DNA of 64,000 nucleotides from NCBI RefSeq assembly GCF_005155025.1, contig NZ_CP039731.1:1364001-1428000 (forward strand), read 5' to 3'. Positions 48,546-56,503 of this stretch are shown piece by piece. The notes below the pieces were generated by a model. That model was not told the DNA's origin, searched no databases, and saw nothing but the letters and a program-made list of their open reading frames with translations. The position numbers and the translations under genes were made by a program. Positions within the stretch are counted from its first letter, which is position 1; each line of letters starts with the position of its first letter. Origin of the DNA: Aquitalea aquatilis (GTDB taxonomy: Bacteria; Pseudomonadota; Gammaproteobacteria; Burkholderiales; Chromobacteriaceae).

Positions 48546-48770
48546 ATGAAGCTACCGAGTTTCGATATCGACCTGGACAAGCATTACAACGCCACCGTCG
48601 TCATCGCCTGCGTGCAGTGCGGCCATGAAAACCGCCATCATCTGAAAGCCCTGTCCCCCGACCATACCCTGCGCTGCCAGTGCGGCAGCGACATCTCGAT
48701 GAACAGCACGGCCATGCTGGCCGCCCAGCGCCGCGTCAGCGAACTGAAGCAGGCATATCGAATACCTTGA
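48546..48770 (+). CDS. Small zinc-ribbon-like protein, unknown function
   Basis: A 74-residue acidic-to-neutral protein with two cysteine pairs, CVQCGHENRHH near residue 22 and CQCG near residue 44, spaced like a zinc ribbon. The C-terminal half is helical and ends SELKQAYRIP. AAGGGAG precedes the ATG at 48546, which supports real translation. I do not recognise a named family. Confidence 0.65.
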   Translation: MKLPSFDIDLDKHYNATVVIACVQCGHENRHHLKALSPDHTLRCQCGSDISMNSTAMLAAQRRVSELKQAYRIP

Positions 48771-48901
48771 TGGAGTGATTCCCACAATCTGCGTACTGCC
48801 CCCGGCAACCCGTTTGCTGGCACAATCAGGCAGGGCCTGATTCAGAAATTTCCTCGTACGGCGGCCTTTATGGCCGCCGCTTTCATTTGCAGGAGCACAG
48901 C

Positions 48902-49930
48902 ATGCAGTGGATTGATATGCGCAGTGACACCGTTACCCAACCCACCCAGGCCATGCGTCACGCCATGGCTCATGCCGTGGTGGGCGACGATGTCTATGGT
49001 GACGACCCGACTGTGGTCGAACTGGAAACCCTGGCCGCCCGGCTGCTGGGCAAAGAGGCCGCGCTGTTTGTGCCCACCGGCAATTTCGGCAATCAGCTGG
49101 CCATTTTCACCCACTGCCAGCGTGGCAACGAGGTGATTCTGGGCGACGACTGCCATATCGTCTGGCACGAAACCGGCGGTGCGGCGGTGATCGGTGGCGT
49201 GCAGTTGCGCACCATTGCCAGCGACAAGGGGGTGATGGATCCGCAGGAAATCGAAGCGCGCATCCGGGTGGGCCAGGATGTGCATTGGCCCAAGACCGGG
49301 CTGATCTGCCTGGAAAACGCTCACAGCAATGGCCGGGTGATTCCGCTGGACATCATGCAGCGCACCGCCGACATCGCCCGTTGCCACGGCGTGCCGGTGC
49401 ATCTGGATGGGGCGCGGGTATTCAATGCCGCCACGTATCTGGGCTGTGATGTGCAGGAGATCACCCGTCATGCCGATACGGTGATGTGCTGTCTGTCCAA
49501 GGGGCTGGCCGCACCGGTCGGTTCCATCCTGGCCGGCTCGGCCGATTTCATTGCCCTCGCCCGCTACAATCGCAAGCTGCTGGGTGGCGGCTGGCGTCAG
49601 GCCGGGGTGCTGGCGGCACCGGGCCTGCTCGCGCTGACCGAGATGACCCAGCGTCTGGCCGAAGACCACGCCAATGCCCGCTATCTGGCCGAGCAACTGG
49701 CCGGCATGCCCTGCATCGAGGTGGACATCGACGACGTGCACATCAATATGGTGTGGTTCCGCTTGCTGGCCGACATCGATATCAGCGAACTGATGGCCGC
49801 CCTGACGGCTGACGGCATCAAGGCCAATCCGCCCGAGGGTGGGCGCATGCGCTTGGTGACGCACTGGCAGGTCAGCCGGGAAGCCATCGACCGGGTACTG
49901 GAGGTGTTTCAGCGGGTATTAAGTGACTGA
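48902..49930 (+). CDS. ltaE: Low-specificity L-threonine aldolase
   Basis: A 342-residue PLP enzyme that splits L-threonine or L-allo-threonine to glycine and acetaldehyde. It opens IDMRSDTVTQPT, with GDDVYGDDPTV and the PLP lysine in CLSKGLAAPVGS. Other conserved segments are CLENAHSNGRV and HLDGARVFNAA. The ATG at 48902 follows AGGAGCACAGC. Confidence 0.95.
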   Translation: MQWIDMRSDTVTQPTQAMRHAMAHAVVGDDVYGDDPTVVELETLAARLLGKEAALFVPTGNFGNQLAIFTHCQRGNEVILGDDCHIVWHETGGAAVIGGVQLRTIASDKGVMDPQEIEARIRVGQDVHWPKTGLICLENAHSNGRVIPLDIMQRTADIARCHGVPVHLDGARVFNAATYLGCDVQEITRHADTVMCCLSKGLAAPVGSILAGSADFIALARYNRKLLGGGWRQAGVLAAPGLLALTEMTQRLAEDHANARYLAEQLAGMPCIEVDIDDVHINMVWFRLLADIDISELMAALTADGIKANPPEGGRMRLVTHWQVSREAIDRVLEVFQRVLSD

Positions 49931-50001
49931 CAGTCCGGCCCGCAGCGTGCCATGCGCTGTCAGGACGCCCCCGATTGAATCTGCAAGTGCGGAGAGACAG
50001 C

Positions 50002-50772
50002 ATGAAAAGCGTATGGATCTTGTTGTTGGCATTGTGTTGCGGCAGGGTGCTGGCCGATGAGCAGCTGCTTACGCTCAGCACCCGTCCCGGCGTGAGCCAG
50101 CGTCTGTTGTTGCTGGAACCCGCCGGCAAGCCGCTGGCCAGCCTGATCCTGTTTACCGGTGGCGAGGGCACGCTGAAACTGGGCGATAGCGGCCAGTTGG
50201 GTGCCGGTGCCGGCAACTTTCTGGTCAGGACCCGCCAGCGCTGGGCAGAGCAGGGCTTTCAGGTGGCGGTGGTGGATGCGCCGTCCGACCATCCGGACAA
50301 TATCAGCCGTAACGATTTTCGCAGCAGCGCCGAGCATGCCGCAGATATTGCCGTGGTGATGGATGAGTTGCGCCGTCGGGCCGCGGTTCCGGTATGGCTG
50401 GTGGGCACCAGCCGAGGCACGACCTCGGCGGCGGCTATCGGCATCCGCCTGCAACCGCGCGTGGCCGGGCTGGTGTTGACCTCCACCATCAATCACGATC
50501 GTGGCAATGTTGCGGCCATGGATTTGCCACAGCTCAGCCTGCCGGTCTTGCTGGTACAGCACCGGCATGACCAGTGCAAGGAAAGCCTGCCGGCCAATGT
50601 GCAGCCGATACTGGACGGGCTGCTCAAGGCACAGCCGCGCGCCCTGCTGGAGTTTGATGGCGGACAGAACCGGGGTGACCCCTGCCAGCCTTGGGCCGCA
50701 CATGGGTATAACGGTATCGAGGATGAAGTCATCAGCCAGATCGCGGCCTGGATAAAACAGCATCAGCGCTGA
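50002..50772 (+). CDS. Exported alpha/beta-hydrolase-like protein
   Basis: A 256-residue protein with a signal peptide (KSVWILLLALCCGRVLA). The mature part has alpha/beta-hydrolase features: LILFTGGEG near the start, the nucleophile elbow GTSRG (Ser near residue 136) and VLLVQHRHDQCKES, where the acid residue is expected. A His near the C-terminus (AAHGYNGIEDEV) could complete the triad. Substrate unknown. An in-frame start 27 bases earlier is possible, but the signal peptide starts at 50002. Confidence 0.75.
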   Translation: MKSVWILLLALCCGRVLADEQLLTLSTRPGVSQRLLLLEPAGKPLASLILFTGGEGTLKLGDSGQLGAGAGNFLVRTRQRWAEQGFQVAVVDAPSDHPDNISRNDFRSSAEHAADIAVVMDELRRRAAVPVWLVGTSRGTTSAAAIGIRLQPRVAGLVLTSTINHDRGNVAAMDLPQLSLPVLLVQHRHDQCKESLPANVQPILDGLLKAQPRALLEFDGGQNRGDPCQPWAAHGYNGIEDEVISQIAAWIKQHQR

Positions 50773-50849
50773 GCTGCGGTTTGCTGCAATGGGTGGGGCT
50801 CACTGCCCGGCACCGCAGGCGGCAGCGGTGGTCTGCGGCATGAGTGCTA

Positions 50850-51164
50850 TCAGTCATAGACCACGGTAACGATGGCCTTGGCGGGCTTGTCCATCGTGTA
50901 GACACTGGCCAGGGGTGGTGCGATGTAGCGGGAAACCCCTACCGACTGGGTCGCCGCCGGGCCGGCGCAGCTGGGGTTGGCAGCCGCCTCGCGCGCCATT
51001 TTGTAGGCAGCGGGATGTTGGGCATAGTTCATCCAGGTTTCGGCCGGGAGGGTGCAGGGTGTATTGACGATGGCACCATGAAAACTGATGGTGCCAGTGC
51101 TGGCGGCGACGCCGTTGCTGCTAAGCAGAAGCAGGACGCTGAGTGTGGCGAGCAGGTTTTTCAT
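50850..51164 (-). CDS. Small exported fimbrial-subunit-like protein
   Basis: A 104-residue protein with a signal peptide (KNLLATLSVLLLLSSNGVAA). The mature N-terminus STGTISFHGAIVNTPCTLP resembles the start of type 1 fimbrial subunits, where a Cys in the first strand pairs with a later one; here Cys and a second Cys (PSCAGP) are present. It is shorter than a normal pilin, about 150 residues, and no usher or chaperone is nearby. It may be a pilin remnant or a periplasmic protein of similar fold. Confidence 0.6.
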   Translation of the reverse strand: MKNLLATLSVLLLLSSNGVAASTGTISFHGAIVNTPCTLPAETWMNYAQHPAAYKMAREAAANPSCAGPAATQSVGVSRYIAPPLASVYTMDKPAKAIVTVVYD

Positions 51165-51532
51165 GATTATTTCCAAGATTAATAAGTAAACAGATGCAGT
51201 AAATAAGAAATTTCTACACAGGTTATAGGAAATTGACCAGAAAACCGCTAGTTATCGATTGCTGAAGTATTGCTGAAACTTTGTGAAGATTGACTTATAA
51301 AAACAGCCATTCTGGTGTTTTTATTGATAAAAACACATATTTTTGGCATTTTTTGTTAAAAATCCAGGCTTGATTGTGAGGATTTTTTGGGCTCTTGCAA
51401 AAGTGCCGAGCATTTGCACGGCTGGCCCAGTACTAAAGAACGGGTCGAGCGTATTTTCCCGTCGCGTGTTTGATTCATGGTCGCCGGGTGTCGGTGCTAA
51501 GCTGTGCGCCTGTCTGAATTTCTGGTTCTGTC
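51165..51532. other. AT-rich intergenic region with a palindrome
   Basis: A 368-base divergent region between the fimbrial-like gene and the prolyl oligopeptidase gene. It is clearly AT-richer than its surroundings between about 51170 and 51370. A perfect palindrome is at 51315-51336. No clear promoter pair or gene could be assigned. Confidence 0.5.
51315..51336. promoter_or_regulatory. 22-bp perfect palindrome
   Basis: GTGTTTTTAT (51315-51324) and ATAAAAACAC (51327-51336) are exact inverted repeats around TG. It sits in a region that should control two divergent genes, so an operator is likely; a terminator is less so as it is far from either gene end. Confidence 0.5.
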
Positions 51533-53566
51533 ATGTCCCACCTTCCCGATTCCCAGCTGTGGCTGGAAAGCCTCGACGACCCTGCAGTCCAGCAATGGGT
51601 TGCTGCGCAGAACAGCCACACCCAGGCGCTGCTGGATGCCGATGCGCGCTATGCGCCCTTGCAGCGCGACATCCTGGCGCACCTGCGCGATACGCGGCAG
51701 ATTCCCTTCTTTTCCGAGCACGCCGGCTGGCTGTACAACTTCCATCAGGATGAAACCCATCCGCGCGGCATTTACCGCCGCAGCACACTGGCGGCTTACC
51801 GGGCTGGTGCACAGGAATGGCAGACGGTGCTGGATGTGGATGCGCTGGCGGCCGAAGCTGGCAAGGATTGGTATCTGGATGGCGTGGCGCATTGCACGGT
51901 TGCGCCCACACGGGTGCTGGTGCATCTGAGCGAGGGTGGTGGCGATGCCAGCCTGGCCTGGGAATACGATCTGGATGCCGCCGCCTGGGTGGAGCAGGGT
52001 TTGCGTTTTCCCAAGGGCAAGAATCATATCGCCTGGCGTGACCCGGACAGCGTGTTTGTCTGCCCCGGCTGGAAGGGCGCGCCGCTGACCCGCTCCGGCT
52101 ATCCCAGCGAAGTATGGCTGGTGGAACGTGCGGCCGATGGCCAGCATCAATGGCAGCAGCTGTTTGTCGCACCCGCCGGTGCGATGATGGTGGCGGCCTG
52201 GCGTTATCTGGATGGCGTGGATGGCGTGCTGGACCTGATCGAGGCCGCTGATGGCTTTTACAGCAAGACCTATCATCTGATTGATGCCGAGCTGCAAACC
52301 CGGCCGCTGCCACTGCCGGCCAAGGCGGATATCGAGGGCTATCTGCATGGCCAGTTCATCGTCAAGCTGGCCGAAGACTGGCCGTGGCAGGGCGCAACCT
52401 ATCTGGCGGGCAGCCTGCTGGCCGTGCCGCTGCGCCACTTGCTGGGTGGTGAGGGGGCGGTGCAGTGCCTGGTGGAGCCCGCGCCGCGGCTGGCCATCGA
52501 GTCGGTGGAAACCACCCGCAGCAGCGTGGTGGTGAACCTGATCGACAATGTCCGCAGCCGTCTGCAGGCGTTTGAGCTGCATGGCGAGCAGTGGCAGCCG
52601 CGCAGTCTGCCGGTGCCGGATTCCGGCGTGATCGAGTTTGCCGACCAGCCTTGGGACAGCGAAGTGCTGTGCTATAGCTTCAGCGATTTCCTTAATCCCA
52701 CCGGTCTGTACCGGTTGGATGTGGCCAGTGGCCAGCAGGAATGCCTGCGCCAGCAGCCCGCGGCTTTCGATGCCAGCCGTTTTGTCGCCGAGCAATGCTG
52801 GGCCACTGCGCCGGACGGGGTGGCGATTCCCTATTTCGTGGTGCGCGCCCGCGATGTGGTGCTGGATGGCAGCACGCCCACCCTGTTGTATGGCTATGGC
52901 GGTTTCGAAGTGCCGATGATGCCGTATTACGTGGAAAACTTCGGCGCGCACTGGCTGGAAAAGGGCGGTGCCTTCGTGCTGGCCTGCATCCGTGGTGGTG
53001 GGGAGTTTGGCCCTGGCTGGCATCAGGCCGCACAAGGGGTGAAGCGCCCGGTTTCCTTTGACGACTTTTGCGCCGTGGCCGAAGCCCTGATTGCCAGCGG
53101 GCTGACCTCTCCGGGCAAGCTGGGCATCGAAGGCGGCAGCAATGGTGGCTTGCTGGTGGCGGCCTGCATGGTGCGCCGGCCGGAACTGTTCAAGGCCGTG
53201 GTGTGCGAAGTGCCACTGCTGGACATGCTGCGCTACACCGAACTGCTGGCCGGTGCCAGCTGGATAGACGAATACGGCGATCCGGCCAATCCGGACGAGG
53301 CGGCGGCGCTGGCTGCCTATTCGCCTTATCACCAGATCAAGCCGGAGGCGGTTTACCCGCTGGCGCTGTTTACCACCAGTGCGCGCGACGACCGGGTCCA
53401 CCCCGGCCATGCCCGCAAGATGGTGGCGCGCCTGCAAGAGCTGGGCCACGGTGCGCTGCTGATCGAAACCGATGCCGGCGGCCATACTGGCAATGCCGGC
53501 CAGCAGCAGACTGCCGATGAGCTGGCGCGGGTGCTGGTGTATCTGTATCAGCGGCTGATGGACTAA
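51533..53566 (+). CDS. Prolyl oligopeptidase family serine peptidase (S9A)
   Basis: A 677-residue cytosolic-type peptidase with an N-terminal seven-bladed propeller and a C-terminal alpha/beta-hydrolase domain. The catalytic residues are visible: Ser in GIEGGSNGGLLVAACM, Asp in TSARDDRVHPGHARK and His in DAGGHTGN. The GYGGFEVPMMP segment starts the catalytic domain. S9A enzymes cleave short peptides after Pro or basic residues; no signal peptide is seen. The stop codon overlaps the start of the repeat at 53566. Confidence 0.92.
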   Translation: MSHLPDSQLWLESLDDPAVQQWVAAQNSHTQALLDADARYAPLQRDILAHLRDTRQIPFFSEHAGWLYNFHQDETHPRGIYRRSTLAAYRAGAQEWQTVLDVDALAAEAGKDWYLDGVAHCTVAPTRVLVHLSEGGGDASLAWEYDLDAAAWVEQGLRFPKGKNHIAWRDPDSVFVCPGWKGAPLTRSGYPSEVWLVERAADGQHQWQQLFVAPAGAMMVAAWRYLDGVDGVLDLIEAADGFYSKTYHLIDAELQTRPLPLPAKADIEGYLHGQFIVKLAEDWPWQGATYLAGSLLAVPLRHLLGGEGAVQCLVEPAPRLAIESVETTRSSVVVNLIDNVRSRLQAFELHGEQWQPRSLPVPDSGVIEFADQPWDSEVLCYSFSDFLNPTGLYRLDVASGQQECLRQQPAAFDASRFVAEQCWATAPDGVAIPYFVVRARDVVLDGSTPTLLYGYGGFEVPMMPYYVENFGAHWLEKGGAFVLACIRGGGEFGPGWHQAAQGVKRPVSFDDFCAVAEALIASGLTSPGKLGIEGGSNGGLLVAACMVRRPELFKAVVCEVPLLDMLRYTELLAGASWIDEYGDPANPDEAAALAAYSPYHQIKPEAVYPLALFTTSARDDRVHPGHARKMVARLQELGHGALLIETDAGGHTGNAGQQQTADELARVLVYLYQRLMD

Positions 53567-53717
53567 GAACCTGTTCATAGTCTGCTGGATTTAGTCGAAA
53601 TGGGGTGATACCGCGTTAAAAACGTCTGCGGAATGCTCATTTACTTTATGTAAACTCCGCTTCCTTAGCCGTTTTCGCCTTGTCTCACTCTAGCTCGCGA
53701 GACTTTGAACAGGCTCT
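53566..53717. repeat. 152-bp MITE-like element with terminal inverted repeats
   Basis: The ends are AGAACCTGTTCATAGTCT (53566-53583) and AGACTTTGAACAGGCTCT (53700-53717), which match as inverted repeats at 16 of 18 positions. The interior has a further inverted segment (GCGGA near 53630 and TCCGC near 53656). It carries no open reading frame, begins on the last base of the peptidase stop codon and ends 61 bases ahead of the next gene. I see only one copy in the window. Confidence 0.75.
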
Positions 53718-53778
53718 AGGCCATCGTCATCAGCAGGCGACAATGTTAGTCTGGGCGTTTCCTGCCGAGGAGACGCCA

Positions 53779-54495
53779 GTGATCACCCTGTACGTGTTTG
53801 GCCCGGCCTTCGGCCTGCCCGATGCCAGCCCCTTTGTGCTGAAGGCCGAGATGCTGCTCAAGCTGTCCGGCCTGCCTTATCGCAAGCTGCGTGGCAGCAT
53901 GCGCCGTGCGCCCAAGGGCAAGCTGCCTTATATCGACGACGCCGGCACGCGGGTGCCGGATTCCACGCTGATCCGCCTGCATCTGGCCGAGCAGCATGGC
54001 ATCACCCTGGATGCTGGGCTGTCGGAGGCCGACAAGGCGCTGGCCTGGAGCGTGGAGTGCCTGTGCAGCGACCATCTGTACTGGTGTGTGGTGCATGAAC
54101 GCTGGATGGATGATGCGGTTTTTGCCCGTGGCCCGGGGGTGTTTTTCCAGCGCGTGCCATTCCTGCTGCGCGGCATGGTCATTCGCATGATCCGGCGCAA
54201 GGTGCGCGCCAATCTGCATGGTCAGGGCCTGGGACGCTTCAGTCCGGCCGAACGCCAGCGTCTGTTGCAACTGGATGTGGCCAGCCTGGCCGCCCTGCTG
54301 GGTGATAAGCCCTATATGCTGGGCGAGTCCCCGAGCTGGCTGGACGCCACGGTATTTGCCTTTGTCGCCTCGGCCTGGCTGGCCACACTGGGCGACACCC
54401 CCAGCCAGCAGGCGGTGCGGCAGCATGCCAATCTGCAGGCTTATGTCGAGCGGCTGCGCCGGCAATACTTTCCCGACTGGACGACCGAGGCATGA
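53779..54495 (+). CDS. GST-like protein of the metaxin/FAXC type
   Basis: A 238-residue protein with a GST-like thioredoxin fold (TLYVFGPAFGLPDASPFVLK; KGKLPYIDDAGTRVPDS) and an all-helical C-terminal half with LGDKPYMLGESPSWLDATVFAF. This arrangement fits the FAXC/metaxin-like GST group, found in bacteria without a known substrate. I choose the GTG at 53779, preceded by GAGGAG, since the conserved VITLYVFGP starts there; the longer frame includes the upstream repeat. The next gene overlaps if its upstream ATG is used. Confidence 0.82.
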   Translation: MITLYVFGPAFGLPDASPFVLKAEMLLKLSGLPYRKLRGSMRRAPKGKLPYIDDAGTRVPDSTLIRLHLAEQHGITLDAGLSEADKALAWSVECLCSDHLYWCVVHERWMDDAVFARGPGVFFQRVPFLLRGMVIRMIRRKVRANLHGQGLGRFSPAERQRLLQLDVASLAALLGDKPYMLGESPSWLDATVFAFVASAWLATLGDTPSQQAVRQHANLQAYVERLRRQYFPDWTTEA

Positions 54496-54548
54496 CTGGC
54501 GCGTTTCTTGCACAGCAGAACGGCATCATCCCGCCCCAGACCCTGAGC

Positions 54549-55079
54549 ATGAGCCAAGATATCCACATCCGCCCGGCCACGGCGGCCGACGCCGCCAGCA
54601 TTGTGGCGATTTACAACCCCTACGTGCTTGATACCACCATCAGTTTTGAAGAACAGCCGGTGACCGAGCAGGAAATGGTCGAGCGCATGCGCAAGGTGGA
54701 CGAGCAAGGCCTGCCCTGGCTGGTGGTGGAGCTACATGGCGAGCTGCTGGGCTATGCCTATGCCACGCGCTGGCGGGTGCGGCATGCCTACCGCTTTGCG
54801 GTGGAAACATCGGTGTACTTTGCCGCAGAGGCCCGTGGCCAGGGCCTGGGCAGCCGGCTGTACCGCGTCTTGCTGCAGCAATTGCGCGCGCTGGGCGTGC
54901 ACATGGCCATTGGTGGCATTGCCCTGCCCAATCCGGCCAGTGCCGCTCTGCACGAGGGCTTGGGTTTCCGTCAGGTAGCCACTTTTCACGAGGTGGGCTG
55001 GAAGGCTGGCCGCTGGCTGGACGTGGGCTATTGGGAGCTGAAACTCAATGATGGCCCACCACTGCCGGATGCGGGCTGA
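54549..55079 (+). CDS. GNAT family N-acetyltransferase (phosphinothricin/PAT-like)
   Basis: A 176-residue GNAT acetyltransferase. The start IRPATAADAASIVAIYNPYV and middle YATRWRVRHAYRFAVETSVY are the family's PAT/MddA pattern, and the acetyl-CoA loop is EARGQGLGSRLY. Such enzymes acetylate methionine sulfone or sulfoximine and phosphinothricin-like compounds. An ATG at 54492 overlaps the upstream stop (ATGA) and would add 19 residues without homology, so the shorter start is used with moderate certainty. Confidence 0.88.
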   Translation: MSQDIHIRPATAADAASIVAIYNPYVLDTTISFEEQPVTEQEMVERMRKVDEQGLPWLVVELHGELLGYAYATRWRVRHAYRFAVETSVYFAAEARGQGLGSRLYRVLLQQLRALGVHMAIGGIALPNPASAALHEGLGFRQVATFHEVGWKAGRWLDVGYWELKLNDGPPLPDAG

Positions 55080-55195
55080 CCGCGCGATCTGCGCCGTTGT
55101 GGAGCCGTCCTCTCCCCAGAGTGGTGCGTGCAAAACCTTGGACAGCTGCTCCGCTTTGTGACATTTTTGATCAAATACTCACAGGAGGAGCAGAC

Positions 55196-55558
55196 ATGGC
55201 ACAAGCCAGCGACATCATCGTGTTTCAACGCAACCCGGTACGGGTCGAGCAATTCAATGCACCGGCCGACCGCCGCATCGAAGGCGAGTGCGCCCAGACA
55301 GTAGAAAACCATTACTCCGACCCTAGCGGCCAGTTTCACGCCGGTATCTGGAGTGGTGGCCGTGGCAGCTGGAAGGTGAAATACAGCGAGCACGAATTCT
55401 GCACCCTGCTGGAAGGCTATGTGCGGCTGACCGATCTCCACGGCGACAGCGTGGAGCTGTATGCCGGCGACCATTTCGTCATTCCTGCAGGTTTCGAAGG
55501 GGTATGGGAGGTGCTGGAACCGGCGCGCAAGACCTACGCCATCTTCGAGGCCAAGTAG
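55196..55558 (+). CDS. DUF861-type cupin domain protein
   Basis: A 120-residue single-domain cupin. Characteristic segments are AGIWSGGRGSWKVKYSEHEFCTLLEG, which places His and Glu metal-ligand candidates, and AGDHFVIPAGFEGVWEV. The family includes ureidoglycine-related enzymes, but a stand-alone cupin has no assigned reaction. AGGAGGAG precedes the ATG. Its own terminator follows. Confidence 0.85.
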   Translation: MAQASDIIVFQRNPVRVEQFNAPADRRIEGECAQTVENHYSDPSGQFHAGIWSGGRGSWKVKYSEHEFCTLLEGYVRLTDLHGDSVELYAGDHFVIPAGFEGVWEVLEPARKTYAIFEAK

Positions 55559-55578
55559 CCCCGCCTGACAGGACAAAA

Positions 55579-55606
55579 CAAAGCCCCGCACTGGCGGGGC
55601 TTTGCT
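55579..55606 (+). terminator. Rho-independent terminator of the cupin gene
   Basis: CAAAGCCCCGC (55579-55589), loop ACTG, GCGGGGCTTTG (55594-55604), an 11-bp perfect stem 20 bases after the stop. The T tract is short (TTTG). Confidence 0.75.
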
Positions 55607-55629
55607 ATTGGCGATCAACGGCAAGACTT

Positions 55630-55682
55630 GATGCGGCTAACAGGATAGCGCAGCGCCGCATCAGGCTTTTGTTCGCGGCTCT
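55630..55682 (-). repeat. Short stem-loop element at the yceH 3' end
   Basis: GATGCGGC (55630-55637) pairs with GCCGCATC (55655-55662), enclosing TAACAGGATAGCG. After it, TTTTGTTCGCGGCTCT leads directly into the yceH stop codon. The flanks resemble those of the 56390-56503 element (TTTTGTTAGCCGCTCT), so it may be a shortened relative; it can also serve as the yceH terminator on the minus strand. Confidence 0.55.
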
Positions 55683-56311
55683 TATTCGCCCAGGCTGTGT
55701 TCCAGCTGTTGCAATCTGGCCTTGAGAGCGGCCACTTCGGCTTCCAGTGCCGCTACCCGCCCGGCGACACCGACATCGATGATGGCTGCTGCGCTGATTT
55801 CATTCGGGCTGGGTTCGCCACTGAGCAGATGGCACCAGCGCGCCTCACGCTCACCCGGCTGGCGCGGCAGTTTCATGACCAGCGGCGGGTATTTGTCGGC
55901 CAGCGCTTCCAGTGCGCCTTCTACTTCTTCCACGCCGCCAAAGCTGTAGATGCGGCCGGAACGGGTGCGGATCTCCGCGCTGGTCTGCGGGCCGCGCAGC
56001 ATCAACAGCGCCAGTGCGGCCTGACGTGCGCCGTCGATATTCCATTCATAGTTCAGACGATGCTCATACTTGGCGACCCGGCTGCCGGCCGGCAGCCGCT
56101 CGGTGACCAGTTTTTTCGCCATCAGTCCGGCCAGGGCGGCACTGAGCTCGGCATCGGGCAGCTGCATCACCGGCTCGCGGCTGGTGAGCTGATTGCAGGC
56201 GGAAGACAGGCTGTTCAGTGTCAGCGGGTAGGCATCGGGTGTCAGCGCCTGTTTTTCGACCAGTGCGCCCAGTACCCGCACTTCCGCGGCATCCAGTTGG
56301 TGTGTATCCAT
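55682..56311 (-). CDS. yceH: YceH family (DUF480/UPF0502) protein
   Basis: A 209-residue protein with two winged-helix domains (LDAAEVRVLGALVEKQALTPDAYPLTLNSL and the LMLRGPQTSAEIRTRSGRIYSF second half) and a short C-terminal coiled coil (VAALEAEVAALKARLQQLEHSL). Function unknown, possibly a DNA-binding regulator. The ATG at 56311 is preceded by GGGAG; the extra residues of a longer frame have no support. Confidence 0.9.
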   Translation of the reverse strand: MDTHQLDAAEVRVLGALVEKQALTPDAYPLTLNSLSSACNQLTSREPVMQLPDAELSAALAGLMAKKLVTERLPAGSRVAKYEHRLNYEWNIDGARQAALALLMLRGPQTSAEIRTRSGRIYSFGGVEEVEGALEALADKYPPLVMKLPRQPGEREARWCHLLSGEPSPNEISAAAIIDVGVAGRVAALEAEVAALKARLQQLEHSLGE

Positions 56312-56389
56312 CTTGTGCTCCCTTGTTGCAATGCGCACATCATCGCATCAAGCACACTAGGCAACCAAGCTTTGTCGCCGTCCGGCCTT

Positions 56390-56503
56390 AGAGCCGCTAA
56401 CAAAAAACCTGCTGCTGCGTTGCGCCTCCTTGCCGTACTCTTTGTACTGTCTGCGTCGGCGCGCCTTGCCCCAGGGACGCTACGCTATTTTGTTAGCCGC
56501 TCT
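56390..56503. repeat. 114-bp MITE/REP-like element at the BCCT gene 3' end
   Basis: The ends AGAGCCGCTAACAAAA (56390-56405) and TTTTGTTAGCCGCTCT (56488-56503) are inverted repeats with one mismatch in 16. The interior (CTGCTGCGTTGCGCCTCCTT...GTACTCTTTGTAC...TGCGTCGGCGCGCCTTGC) is typical of dispersed palindromic repeats in betaproteobacteria. It reaches into the first base of the BCCT gene stop codon and holds no open reading frame. Confidence 0.75.

Noticed and set aside
51497-53578. Long minus-strand open frame opposite the prolyl oligopeptidase gene (693 codons)
   Set aside because: Same reason: an antisense shadow of a gene with all catalytic residues in order.
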